DNA of 64,000 bases from the NCBI RefSeq assembly GCF_028640845.1, contig NC_080546.1, positions 68,043,205 through 68,107,204 on the forward strand. The letters run 5' to 3'. A program made the position numbers and the translations under genes. Below the pieces are notes generated by a model. It did not search any database and had not been told where the DNA came from. It was given only the letters and a program-made list of their open reading frames with translations. This DNA comes from Ahaetulla prasina (Eukaryota; Chordata; Lepidosauria; Squamata; Colubridae). This document shows positions 42,346 through 52,050 of the stretch, one piece after another (the first letter of the stretch is position 1; each line of letters starts with the position of its first letter).

Positions 42346-43632
42346 GTACCCAGGCCCTAAGCCATGGAGCGCTTTAAAGGTCGTAACCAACACCTTAAAG
42401 TGCACTCGAAGGCCACAGGTAGCCAGTGCAGTCTGCGCAGGAGCGGTGTTACATGGGAGCTACGCGTAGCTCCTCTATCACCAGCGCAGCTGCATTCTGA
42501 CTAACTGAAGCCTCCGAGTGCACTTCAGGGGAGCCCCATGTAGAGAGCATTACAATAATCCAAGCGAGAGGTAACGAGCGATGAGTGACTGTGCACAAGG
42601 CATCCCGATCAAGGAAGGCGCAACTGCGAACCAGGCGAACCTGGTGGAAGGCCCTCCTGGAGACGGCCGTCAAATGATCTTCAAACGACAGCCGATCATC
42701 CAGGAGGACACCTAAGTTGCGCACCCTGTCCTTTGGGGCCAGTAACTCGCCTCCAACAGTCAACCGCGGCTGCAGTTGACTGAATCGGGATGCCGGCATC
42801 CACAGCCACTCCGTCTTGGAGGGATTAAGCTTGAGCCTGTTTCTCCCCATCCAGACCCATACGGCTTCCAAACACCGGGACAGCACTTCAACAACTTCAT
42901 TGGGGTGGCCCGGGGTGGAAAAGTACAGCTGGGTGTCATCAGCGTACTGTTGGTATCTCACCCCGAAGCCACTGATGATCTCACCCAACGGCTTCATGTA
43001 GATGTTGAACAGAAGGGGCGAGAGAATCGACCCCTGTGGGACCCCACAAGTGAGGCACCTCGCGGCCAACCTCTGCCCCCCTGTCAACACCGTCTGCGAC
43101 CGGTCGGAGAAATAGGAGGAGAACCACCGATGCACGGTGCCTCCCACTCCCAATCCCCCCAACCGGCGCAGCAAGATACCATGGTCGATGGTATCAAAAG
43201 CCGCTGAGAGGTCTAATAGGACCAGGGCAGAGGAGTACCCCCTGTCCCTGGCCCGCCAGAGATCATCCACCAATGCGACCAAAGCTGTCTCCGTGCTGTA
43301 TCCGGACTGGAACGGGTCTAGATAGACGGCTTCATCCAGGTATTGGGGTAGCTGTCGCGCCACAGCACTCTCTACAACCTTCGCAACGAAGCGAAGGTTG
43401 GAGACTGGACGATAGTTACCCAAAATAGCTGGGTCCAGGGAGGGCTTCTTGAGGAGGGGTCTCACCACCGCCTCTTTCAAGGCGGCAGGGAAAACCCCTT
43501 CCAGCAAAGAAGCATTGATAATCCTCTGGAGCCAGCCTCGTGTCACCTCCTGAGTGGCCAGTACCAGCCAGTACCAGCCAGGAAGGACACGGGTCCAGTA
43601 AACATGTCGTGGCGTGAAGCCTCCCCAACAAC
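42346..43632 (-). mobile_element. L2-D: second L2 copy, without its 3' end
   Basis: It begins abruptly at 42346 with TACCCAGGCCCTAAGCCATG, the sequence also found at 41480 in L2-C, so 42346-43200 repeats 41480-42345. It lacks the 3' stem-loop and tail. It extends further 5' than L2-C, to LLGRLHATTCLLDPCPSWL near 43625. This suggests a partial tandem duplication rather than two insertions. Confidence 0.82.
42449..43546 (-). pseudogene. L2-D reverse transcriptase
   Basis: A frame of 365 codons with all RT motifs: [40 protein letters not shown] (shorter by a few residues than FRPGYSTET), [39 protein letters not shown] and YQQYADDTQLYFS. Both catalytic sites are intact. The 3' part after LVRSCAFLDRD is frameshifted. 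It lacks an endonuclease and a start. Confidence 0.82.
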
Positions 43633-43908
43633 CTGTCCAGCCCTAATTGGGCTGCAACCTGTTGGTCTCAGTCTCGCACCCATCCTCAGTTGGAGTAATA
43701 TACCCATCCAGGGGGAATTCAGTCGGCTCGAGGGAACTGCGATTGTGGAAGAGGGCTGGTTCCTTGATGGTGTCTCTGCTGGCTACTTTGCCTGATATGA
43801 GACAAACCTGGTGCCAGAGGGCTGGCTGCTTGAGCTTTGGCAGTGGTAAACTGGGTTCTCCTGGGGGCTTCTTTCTACGATCAATTGCGTCAAAGCCAGG
43901 GTAGATGG
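43633..43908. other. Unassigned sequence
   Basis: Between the 5' edge of L2-D and the MITE. A 90-codon minus frame exists but resembles nothing recognised. Confidence 0.4.
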
Positions 43909-44109
43909 CAGTGGTGAAATCCAAATTTTTTTACTACCGGTTCTGTGGGCGTGGCTTGGTGGGCATGGAAGAGGAAGGATCCTGCAAACTCTCCATTCCC
44001 TCCCCACTCTTAGGGGAAGGATATTGCAAAATCTCCATTCCCACCCCACTCTGGGGCCAGCCAGAGGTGGCATTTGCTGGTTCTCAGAACCTGCTGGATT
44101 TCACCCCTG
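43909..44109. mobile_element. hAT-like MITE with an internal tandem duplication
   Basis: CAGTGGTGAAATCCA at the left end and TGGATTTCACCCCTG at the right are inverted repeats with one mismatch. The CAGnGGTG start is typical of hAT transposon termini. The interior holds two copies of a 40-odd-bp unit (GGAAGGATCCTGCAAACTCT and GGAAGGATATTGCAAAATCT starts). No clear 8-bp target duplication is seen. It is too short to encode a transposase. Confidence 0.65.
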
Positions 44110-44111
44110 CT

Positions 44112-44445
44112 TTACAGGGATATTTGGAGCCTTTAATATTGGGTTTCTCAGGCTCAGCTACTTTAAGATATGTGGACTCGAGTCTTGCAGTAATTTCAAT
44201 TTAATTCTGGGTTTTTTCCTTGCCAAATATATTTTATTACTATTTTATTTAAATTTCTAAAAAAATCCTTTTTCAATCTTATTGGTATGGTTTGAAATAG
44301 AAAAAGTATTTTTGGCAGTATAGTCATTTTGACTGTCACGATTCTCCCCATGATGGAAAGTTGCAGGTTTTTCCACCCATCCAAATCTACCTTGATTTGG
44401 TCCACTAATTTATTGTAATTGTCCTCCTTTAAAGTAGCACATCTT
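44112..44445 (-). pseudogene. L1-B2 ORF2, post-RT region
   Basis: Open codons ATLKEDNYNKLVDQIKVDLD and NLQLSIMGRIVTVKMTILPK, then LFLFQTIPIRLKKDFF, the equivalent of [20 protein letters not shown] in L1-A. It continues more decayed (YIWQGKNPELN, then shifted frames) to 44112. Confidence 0.78.
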
Positions 44446-44470
44446 TTTTTCGCTTCGCTTTCACATCCAC

Positions 44471-45003
44471 CAGACATGAAAGAAGGTACCCTGATGTTGA
44501 TTACATTTCCAGCACTTTGGACATAGAAAAAGTACTGAGTTAAGATACAGGGATGGTTACAGGATATAACAAAATGCCAAATGGAACTGAACCCAGAAAC
44601 ATTTCTCTTGGGAATGCTTAAGATAAAACTTATTAAAAAAACCAAGATATTTGATTTTGCACATTCTAACAGCAGCAAGGATTGCGTTTGCGCAATATTG
44701 GAAACTCAGTAACATACCACCAGAGAGTCTGATTATCCAAAAAGTATATGATTGTACAGAAATGGATAGGCTTGTAATTCTTGTAGAATTACAAGAAAAA
44801 GAAGATTCAGAATACTATGCGGTCTGGGAAAATTGGTACATATGGACAATCAATAGAAATAGAAAAAAAATGTATTGATGATTAGATGTATATAATGTAT
44901 ATAGAAATTATATGGAAGGTAGATCGGAAATATACAATAATGTCACGGTTCTGTTGAATATGTACAATTGTTATGAAAAAAGAAAATCGTAATAAAAATA
45001 AAA

Positions 45004-45034
<31 letters not shown>
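44471..45034 (+). mobile_element. L1-B3: 3'-end fragment of an L1-B copy
   Basis: Plus strand. The ORF2 tail (44651-44878) reads ILTAARIAFAQYWKLSNIPP and DCTEMDRLVILVELQEKEDS, ending in KKMY and a stop. A short 3'UTR follows, then GTAATAAAAATAAA and an (AAAT)n tail to about 45034. It resembles the end of L1-B4 (53031-53225). Confidence 0.78.
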
Positions 45035-45035
<1 letters not shown>

Positions 45036-45038
<3 letters not shown>

Positions 45039-46685
45039 ATTTATTTATTTATTATTTAAATTTTTATACCGCCCTTCTCCCGAAGGACTCAGGGCGGTTC
45101 ACAGCCAGATAAAAAATACACAATACATTATAAATACAATTAAAAGACAATTAAAAAACTTATTAAATTGGCTAAGATTAAAAATTTAGGATAAAAACCC
45201 ATTAAAAACCCATAGATTTAAAAAACTAACCCAGTCCAGCGCAGATGAATAAGTGAGTTTTAAGCTCGCGGCGAAAGGTTCGGAGGTCCGGAAGTTGACG
45301 GAGTCCTGGGGGGAGTTCGTTCCAGAGGGCGGGAGCCCCCACAGAGAAGGCCCTTCCCCTGGGCGTCGCCAGACGACACTGTCGCGCCGATGGCACCCTG
45401 AGGAGTCCCTCTCTGTCAGAGCGCACATGTCGGTGAGAGGTATTCGGTAGCAGCAGGCGGTTCCGTAAATAGCCCGGCCCTATGCCATGGAGCGCTTTGA
45501 AGACGTTCACCAACACCTTGAAGTGCACCCGGAAGGCCACAGGTAGCCAGTGCAGCCTGCGCAGGATAGGTGTCACTCGGGAGCCACGAGGGGCTCCCTC
45601 TATCACCCGCGCAGCTGCATTCTGGACTAACTGTAGCCTCCGGATGCCCCTCAAGGGGAGCCCCATGTAGAGAGCATTGCAGTAGTCCAGACGAGACGTC
45701 ACAAGGGCGTGAGTGACTGTGCACAAGGCATCCCGGTCTAGAAAGGGGCGCAACTGGTGCACCAGGCGAACCTGGTGGAAAGCTCTCCTGGAGACGGCCG
45801 TCAGGTGGTCTTCAAAAGACAGCCGTTCATCCAGGAGAACGCCCAAGTTGCGCACCCTCTCCATCGGGGCCAATGACTCGCCCCCGACAGTCAGCCGTGG
45901 ACTCAGCTGACTGTACCGGGATGCCGGCATCCACAGCCACTCCGTCTTGGAGGGATTGAGCTTGAGCCTGTTTCTCCCCATCCAGACCCGTACGGCTTCC
46001 AAACACCGGGACAGCACTTCGATAGCTTCATTGGGGTGGCCCGGTGTGGAAAAGTACAGCTGGGTGTCATCAGCGTACAGCTGGTACCTCACACCGAAGC
46101 CACTGATGATCTCACCCAGCGGTTTCATATAGATGTTGAACAGAAGGCGAGAGAATCGACCCTGCGGCACCCCACAAGTGAGGCGCCCGGGCCGACCTCT
46201 GCCCCCCCGTCAACACCGTCTGCGACCAGTCGGAGAGATAGGAGGAGAACCACCGATAAACGGTGCCTCTCACTCCCAATCCCTCCAACCGGCGCAGCAG
46301 GATACCATGGTCGATGGTATCGAAAGCCGCTGAGAGGTCTAATAGGACCAGGGCAGAGGAACAACCCCTATCCCTGGCCCTCCAGAGATCATCCACCAAC
46401 GCGACCAAAGCTGTCTCCGTGCTGTATCCGGGTCGGAAGCCGGACTGGAACGGGTCCAGATAGACAGTTTCCTCCAGGTGCAGGGGAAACTGATATGCCA
46501 CCATACTCTCTACAACCTTCGCCGCGAAGCGAAGGTTGGAGACCGGACGATAATTGCCTAAAACAGCCGGGTCCAGGGAAGGCTTCTTGAGGAGGGGCCT
46601 CACCACCGCCTCTTTCAAGGCGGCCGGAAAGACTCCCTCCAACAAGGAAGCGCTCGTAATCCCCTGGAGCCAGCCTCGTGTCACT
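45036..46685 (-). mobile_element. L2-E: 5'-truncated L2/CR1-type LINE in L1-B2
   Basis: The tail and GC stem-loop lie at 45036-45105 and the RT above them. The 5' edge at 46685 ends in RGWLQGI-like codons and a (TAAA)n run (46686-46709). Its (TTTA)n tail abuts the (AAAT)n tail of L1-B3, producing a palindromic AT junction at 45000-45060. The L1-B3/L2-E pair sits as one block inside L1-B2. Confidence 0.87.
45226..46660 (-). pseudogene. L2-E reverse transcriptase, one main frameshift
   Basis: Frame 1 (46660-46170): [59 protein letters not shown]. Frame 2 (46170-45226, 314 codons): [89 protein letters not shown] and the natural end HLFICAGLG. A small deletion near 46150-46200, in the GVPQG loop, causes the shift. 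Second-best preserved L2 RT here, with both catalytic sites present. Confidence 0.85.
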
Positions 46686-46705
46686 AAATAAATAAATAAA
46701 TAAAT

Positions 46706-47810
46706 AAAGTAGTGCATCTTGCCGTCAAATTAATACCTAGGTATCTCACTTTCTTTACTGTCTGTATTTTAATTTTCTTGACCAATTCTTTTTCTTGCTT
46801 TTTACTCAGATTTTTGACTAAAATTTTGGTTTTTTCCTTGTTCACCCTCAAACCTGCAACTCCCCCATATTCGCCCAATACTTCCATTAACCTCTCACTC
46901 GATTGTACAAGGTCTTCTAAAATGAACATAAGGTTGTCAGCAAATGCTTGCACCTTGAAAGTTTCCGTCTTTATTTCCAGACCTTTTATTTGTTCATCTT
47001 TTCGGATAATTCTAGTGAGTACTTCCAGGGATAGGACAAACAATAACAGTGATAATGGGCATCCTTGCCTGGTTCCTTTTTGAATTTTGAAGCTTTGTGT
47101 CGTTTCACCATTAACAACTACTTTGGTTTTTTGGTTAGAATAAATTGCATTGAACATGTTTATGAAATTCTCCCCAAATTCCATTAGTTTTAATTGATTT
47201 GACATTAAGGCCCAATTAACGTTATCAAACGCCTTTTGTGCATCAACAAACATTAAGCCAATTTCTTTTCATTATGGGTCTCATACTATTCCAATACATT
47301 TAGTATGATTCTAATATTGTTCTTTATCTGCCTCTCTCGGCAAAAAAACATTCTGATCACTATGAATAAAATCTTCTAGGAATTTTTTTAACCTTTCAGC
47401 CATAATGGCCATGAATTTTTTATAGTCCGAATTTAACAAAGATATGGGTCTGTAATTCCTAACAAGTGTCAAATCTGAATTGTCCTTTGGAATTAAGGTG
47501 ATAATTGCTTCCTCCCATGTATTTTTGCCTCTCTAAGAACTGCACTGAATACTTCTAATAAGGTGGAATTTAGTGGATCTTGAAGGTTTTTATATATTTC
47601 CAGGCCTGCCGTTTTATTATTTTTCTGCCTTTTAATTGCCACTGTTAATTCTAGGGGTGTTATGTTTTTGTTAAGCATGAATCTTATCTTTTCTGGCAGT
47701 TTAGGTAAGTCGCCTTTTTGGAGACATTGAATGCTTTTTTCTTCAAGCGTACCACCCTCTTCTGCATATAATTCCTTATAGAACTCATGGATTATGTCTC
47801 TTTTCCTTTT
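46706..47810 (-). pseudogene. L1-B2 ORF2 reverse transcriptase
   Basis: It reads FVDAQKAFDNVNWALMSNQL (first catalytic Asp), KGTRQGCPLSLLLFVLSLEV, then VQAFADNLMFILEDLV, where the second Asp of the catalytic FADD is Asn. This is enough to inactivate the RT. Upstream (47678-47260) are LELTVAIKRQKNNKTAGLEI and other RT-start motifs in broken frames. It continues to [11 protein letters not shown] at the L2-E block. Confidence 0.83.
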
Positions 47811-48950
47811 GTTATATTATTTGCCCCACTTTATTGCATAATCTACTGATGCACTTTTTATCTTTTTGTTTCTTCAAATTATAAGCTAGCCAACGTCCCG
47901 GTTTGTTTTCATTTTCAAAAAAAAATTGTTTTGAATATTTTAGGCATTGTGCCAAATCCTCCTTCTCAATCATATTCAAATTATGTTTGATTATATCTAT
48001 TTGTTTCTTCAGATCCCTTCTTTTGGGTTCTTTTTGTAAATCTTTTTCTAGCCTGCCAAGTTCTTCCTCCAAATCTTTTTGATGCTGCCTTTTCTTTTTA
48101 TTTTATTTTGTCATGTAGGCAATCGCAATACCTCTCATGTAGGCTTTTGCCGTATCCCATAGGTTTTGGATATTTGTATCCTCCTTTTTATTAACTTGAT
48201 TTAAATTCTTTATGTTTTAAAATTGCTGTCTTTAATGTCCACCTTCTTGTCCCCCCCCCTTTCCATCTAATTGTCACTGGATTATGATCTGCTCAAAGAT
48301 TTTTGTCAATTACAATTTCTTCTACTTCCGAATTTAATTCCTTTGACATCCAAACCATGTCTATCATTGACCATGAGGCATGTTGGCCTGAATAGAATGT
48401 AAATTGCTTCTTCCCTGCATTTCTTTCCCTCCAACTGTCCAGAATGTTCATTTCCTCTGCCATTTTGAAAAAGTTATTGGACAATGTCTTCCTAGTTCCT
48501 TTTCTTATCTTATCGCTTTTATAGTCCAGAGGTTTATCTACTATTGCATTAAAATCCCCCAAGATGCAAATGTTATCATATTCCATCTTTCCGATAATCG
48601 TGTGTAACTTCTTGTAAAATTGATTTTGTTTTTCATTTGGAGCATAGATTCCCACTAAGGCTACTTTCTTATAAATTCAAAATTGCTTCTACTATCAATA
48701 TCCTACCTTTGTTGTCCTCATAAATTTGTCTTGTCAGAAATTCCTCTTTGAAATAAATTGCTACTCCCCCTTTCTTCTGATGTGAAAATGCTGCAAACTT
48801 CTTTCCTAACTTGGGCTGAACTAATAAATGTGGGAACTGTTTCTTTATATGTACCTCTTGCAAAATTATTATATCCAATTTCATTTTATAGAGTCTGCTA
48901 AGAAAAAAATTCCTTGGGGGGGGGAGTTTAATCCATTCACTTTTAAAGAT
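47811..48950 (-). pseudogene. L1-B2 ORF2 endonuclease and linker
   Basis: Pieces in order: KLDIIILQEVHIKKQFPHLL (48884), KKGGVAIYFKEEFLTRQIYE, MGIYAPNEKQNQFYKKLH (48655), CILGDFNAIVDKPLDY (D-x-N), FTFYSGQHASWSMIDMVWMS, then the linker KQIDIIKHNLNMIEKEDLAQ and NKPGRWLAYNLKKQKDKK (48072-47812). At least three frame breaks occur. Confidence 0.82.
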
Positions 48951-49159
48951 ATAGTCAATATTTCTTCTTGCGAGTGTCTACTTATATTTAGGTCTTGTAG
49001 CCCTTGTTGATCTAATCTCTTTGGGTCTGTTTTCATCATAATTGCTATCATCTATTCTTTCTCCTCTTCCATTTTCCTTCTCCCTATTTGGTAGCTCTCT
49101 CATTTCCATATTTTGCATTCTAGTCTCACCTTCTACTCTTACTTCTCTTTCTTCTAGTT

Positions 49160-49709
49160 TGTTCTGTCCCCCTTCTCAGTCCGGGAGACATGAGCGATGA
49201 CTTAATTAGCCGGCAACTATCAGCTCTGGCAGCAAACTAGCGAGCGTCTGCCAAGTGTCTCTGTTTTCTTTCTTGATGCCGGTGAGTCAGCCAGGAAACC
49301 AGGAACAAACAGGACTTCAGCTCTAGTTCTCTCCCTCTAAGCAGTTGATTTGCTCGCCACAAAGTGATATAGCAGCCCTTGCTGGTTTTATATCCTGTGG
49401 GGTGTGGCTCCATGACTTAGCACTTCCTAGGCCTGCCCCACCCCTGCTTCTGTTGTTCCCGCCTCTCCTGCCTACGAAACCTAGGGTCCAGCCAGGCCTG
49501 ATTGCCATCAGCCGGGTCTGGAGGCGAGGCCTGGGGGGGAAGAGTCAGGGGATGGAGGCCTCGTTATCTCCTCCACCTGGCCTGCCTCTGGCTCCTGGAG
49601 CTGAGCCAGGGAAGCTGGTGCTCCAGAAGTAAGTCCTGATGACCCTTCCCCCTCACTTTCCGAGTCACTTTCTGGCAGGAGGCCCGGCTCGGGGGGCGCA
49701 GACACAACA
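49160..49709 (-). repeat. Solo LTR-2 with coding-like start
   Basis: A 550-bp unit TGTTCTGTCCCC...CACAACA flanked by the 5-bp duplication TAGTT (49155-49159 and 49710-49714). It is homologous to solo LTR-1. In the minus direction its first 215 bases are open and encode PEPGLLPESDSESEGEG and SLAQLQEPEAGQVEEITRPP. The TATA-like ATATAAAA is at 49393-49386. It is inserted in L1-B2 between ORF1 and ORF2. Confidence 0.88.
49386..49393 (-). promoter_or_regulatory. TATA box in solo LTR-2
   Basis: ATATAAAA on the minus strand, about 317 bp from the LTR start, at the same relative place as in solo LTR-1. A U3 promoter element is inferred. Confidence 0.55.
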
Positions 49710-49849
49710 TAGTTGTTCTTCACTGCTAAAGTTCTGGCTATAAAATTCCTCTGCTTTGTCTGTGGTGTCTATTCTTCACCTTTTCCTGTCACAATACCGT
49801 GATTTCCTCCGGTGTCAGCCATCTGAAGTTGATATTGTGCCTAATTAGT

Positions 49850-51005
49850 TTGGATGTCAAAAATTAGTACGACCTCCTTAGTTCTCACACCCAACATGGC
49901 ACTTGTTTTAATACTAACTGTCTTCCTCTATGTTCTAGTGGATCATCCCTGGTTCTATGAAGTATTTCATCCCTCACTGATTTTTTTAACAAATCTGATA
50001 TGGACTTCTTTAGGGAGGTTGTGGCATTTTGCGTAATTAGTATGAATTCTATATATTTCATCCATTTCATTCAGCATTTCATCCTTCCCAACTCCTAAGG
50101 CTTTCGCTAATATGTCTACCATCAAGTCTTCACTTTTTTCCTTTTTGATATTTTGAAAGCACAGGTGAAAGCACAGGCCTCTGGTGGCTCAACAGACTAA
50201 GCAGTCTGTTATTAACACAGCTGCTTGCAATTACTGCAAGTTCAAGTCCCACCAGGCCCAAGGTTGACTCAGCCTTCCATCCTTTATAAGGTAGGTAAAA
50301 TGAGGACCCAGATTGTTGGGGGCAATAAAAGTTGACTTTGTATATAATATACAAATGGATGAAGACTATTGCTTAACACTATGTAAGCCGCCCTGAGTCT
50401 TCGGAGAAGGGCGGGATATAAATTCAAATAATAAAAAAATGCTGCTCGTTCTGTCTCCAACTGGATAATGGTGTTTGTATTAATCTCTCATTCATTTCGT
50501 CAACTTTTTTTTCCTCTTTGCCCATCCTCTCTTCCATTTCTAATAATTTTTGTTCATTCTTCATTATTTGTTGCTGGAAGGCTTCAAACCTCCCATCCAC
50601 TGATTTCATTTTCTCTTTTAGGTCTCCAGTATAACTTCTAACTTCCCCAATTTCTTTTTTCAGGTCTTCATGCTTCCTTAACCTCATGTCCTGCATCAAT
50701 TGTAACATTGATTACAGTTGTTTAAATGAGTTGGCTCTTTCTCTCTGCATCATTTCCTCTATTGATCTCTGACCTAATGGACTTGATTCAAATGATGAGG
50801 AATGAGATATTTGTTTTCTTCCTGTGCCAACTTTGGATAAATTAGGAATACTTGTCATTTTTGACAATGTCTTGAACCACTCCTCCCACTTATTTACAAG
50901 TCTTGGATTTTCCTCTGACACTCTGAGGCACTGAATTATCTCTTTCGTGCTTCGTTGTTTCACAGTTTGCTTCTTAACAATTGCTACAACACAATTTTTT
51001 TGCAC
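49850..51005 (-). pseudogene. L1-B2 ORF1
   Basis: N-terminal part 51005-50712 (low complexity, SSSFESSPLGQRSIEEMMQR). Coiled coil 50708-50450 (HEDLKKEIGEVRSYTGDLKE, ENEQ-type heptads, EERMGKEEKKVDEMNERL). SINE S2-a interrupts the RRM start. C-terminal domain 50070-49885 (SDLLKKSVRDEILHRTRDDP, RQLVLKQVPCWV). The architecture matches L1-B1 ORF1. Several stops and the SINE inactivate it. Confidence 0.8.
50160..50445 (+). mobile_element. S2-a: tRNA-derived SINE with an L2-type 3' end
   Basis: The head GGCCTCTGGTGGCTCAACAG contains an A-box-like TGGCTCAACAG. The B box is GTTCAAGTCC at about 50242. The body includes AAGGTTGACTCAGCCTTCCA and GACCCAGATTGTTGGGGGCA. The tail TAAGCCGCCCTGAGTCTTCG and GAGAAGGGCGGGATATAAAT is the 3' stem-loop of the L2 copies here. 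It ends in an A-rich run. It is inserted in L1-B2 ORF1, and a nearly identical copy lies at 59768. Confidence 0.87.
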
Positions 51006-52050
51006 TTTATCCTAAGGTATAAGCTACGATAAATATAAATCAGTACCAAACACTCTTAACAAAGACCGATGGCTATCTTATCGTACTTCAGTTTCTATGT
51101 CCTACAATTACTTCATAAATATTATAAATACCAATATCTTACAACACTCCTCAATCCAAGTCCATTAATAATCAAGTATAATTACATAATATATAAATCC
51201 TTTATGTATGAATATATATAGATGTATAAGTATATAGATCTTCTTGGATAATTCTATTCAGATATTAAATATATTCTTTTAGTCTTTTAGGATGACACAG
51301 TCTTATTATATTGTAGTTAGTTCTTACAGTCAGGCAGGTTCTTATTTACAAATTTCCCTTTTTGTTGTATCATTTTCCCTTTGACCAGCAGATGTCTCTT
51401 TTATCTCCAACAGATTACTCAGCATTCAAAATGTCCACCTTCACAGTTTCATCAGCACTTTCCCCCTTTTGTTATATAACTTCCTTTGTCCAAATTTTTT
51501 AAATTCAAGATTTTTTTGCACAAAAGAGAACCTCCTCTACTCCTCTATTCCTTTTCCTTTTCCAACCAACTTAGTCCACAGTTCCAACCAACACAGTTCC
51601 AACCAACTTAGTCCACAGCAAAGCACCCTTTCTTTGACTGTACATCTCTCTTTGCCGCTATTCCACCCAGAAGGAAATCTTCACCTCCTTTCTCCTCAGG
51701 CTACTGTTCTCTTTACTACTGCCCTGGAATTCAGAGAGAAGTTTGCCCCCGAGCACTCACGAGGAGTTGTTGGCTTCTTCCAGCCTCAACCGCACCGTTG
51801 TCTCACTAATTCATCGCCAATCTTCATCCACCTGTCAGGTCTTCACAGCCACCATGTTGGGCTGTCTCCTTCTCTGCCCAGCTTTTCCGAGGCTTTCCCT
51901 GCTGAATTTAGCCCTGACTGCTATCAAAACTGCTCAGCAGGCTGCCTCCATTTCCAGTTTTCCCCGAAGGGTCAGCCAAGTGGTTTGTAGCGATTATAGA
52001 AAAGCGTCCATTGCTGGAGAGGCTGCTTCGCAAACCCGCTCTCCCTGACA
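51006..52050 (-). promoter_or_regulatory. L1-B2 5'UTR (putative)
   Basis: About 1 kb upstream of ORF1, without coding resemblance. The distal part (51600-52050) is richer in GC. The distal edge near 52050 meets L1-B4 head to head. A 173-codon antisense frame exists here but is not matched in L1-B1. Confidence 0.45.

Larger units (their letters stand above)
44112..52050 (-). mobile_element. L1-B2: second-lineage L1 with several nested insertions
   Basis: Minus-strand L1-B in blocks: 5'UTR 52050-51006, ORF1 51005-49850 (with a SINE at 50160-50445), solo LTR-2 at 49160-49709, ORF2 endonuclease and RT 48950-46706, then after L1-B3 plus L2-E (44471-46685) the post-RT part of ORF2 at 44445-44112. 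The codons on either side of the 44445/46706 gap (LTARC and RCATLKEDNY) show that the blocks belong together. The 3' end is lost at the MITE. Confidence 0.82.

Noticed and set aside
49160..49709. 9-10 bp near-duplicate TAGTTTGTTC/TAGTTGTTC as target duplication
   Set aside because: The 5-bp TAGTT with TGTT...AACA ends fits better and matches the 5-bp duplication of the sister LTR.
50160..50260. tRNA-like sequence with A and B boxes
   Set aside because: The body and tail are those of a SINE present twice, and the acceptor stem does not close, so it is not a functional tRNA gene.
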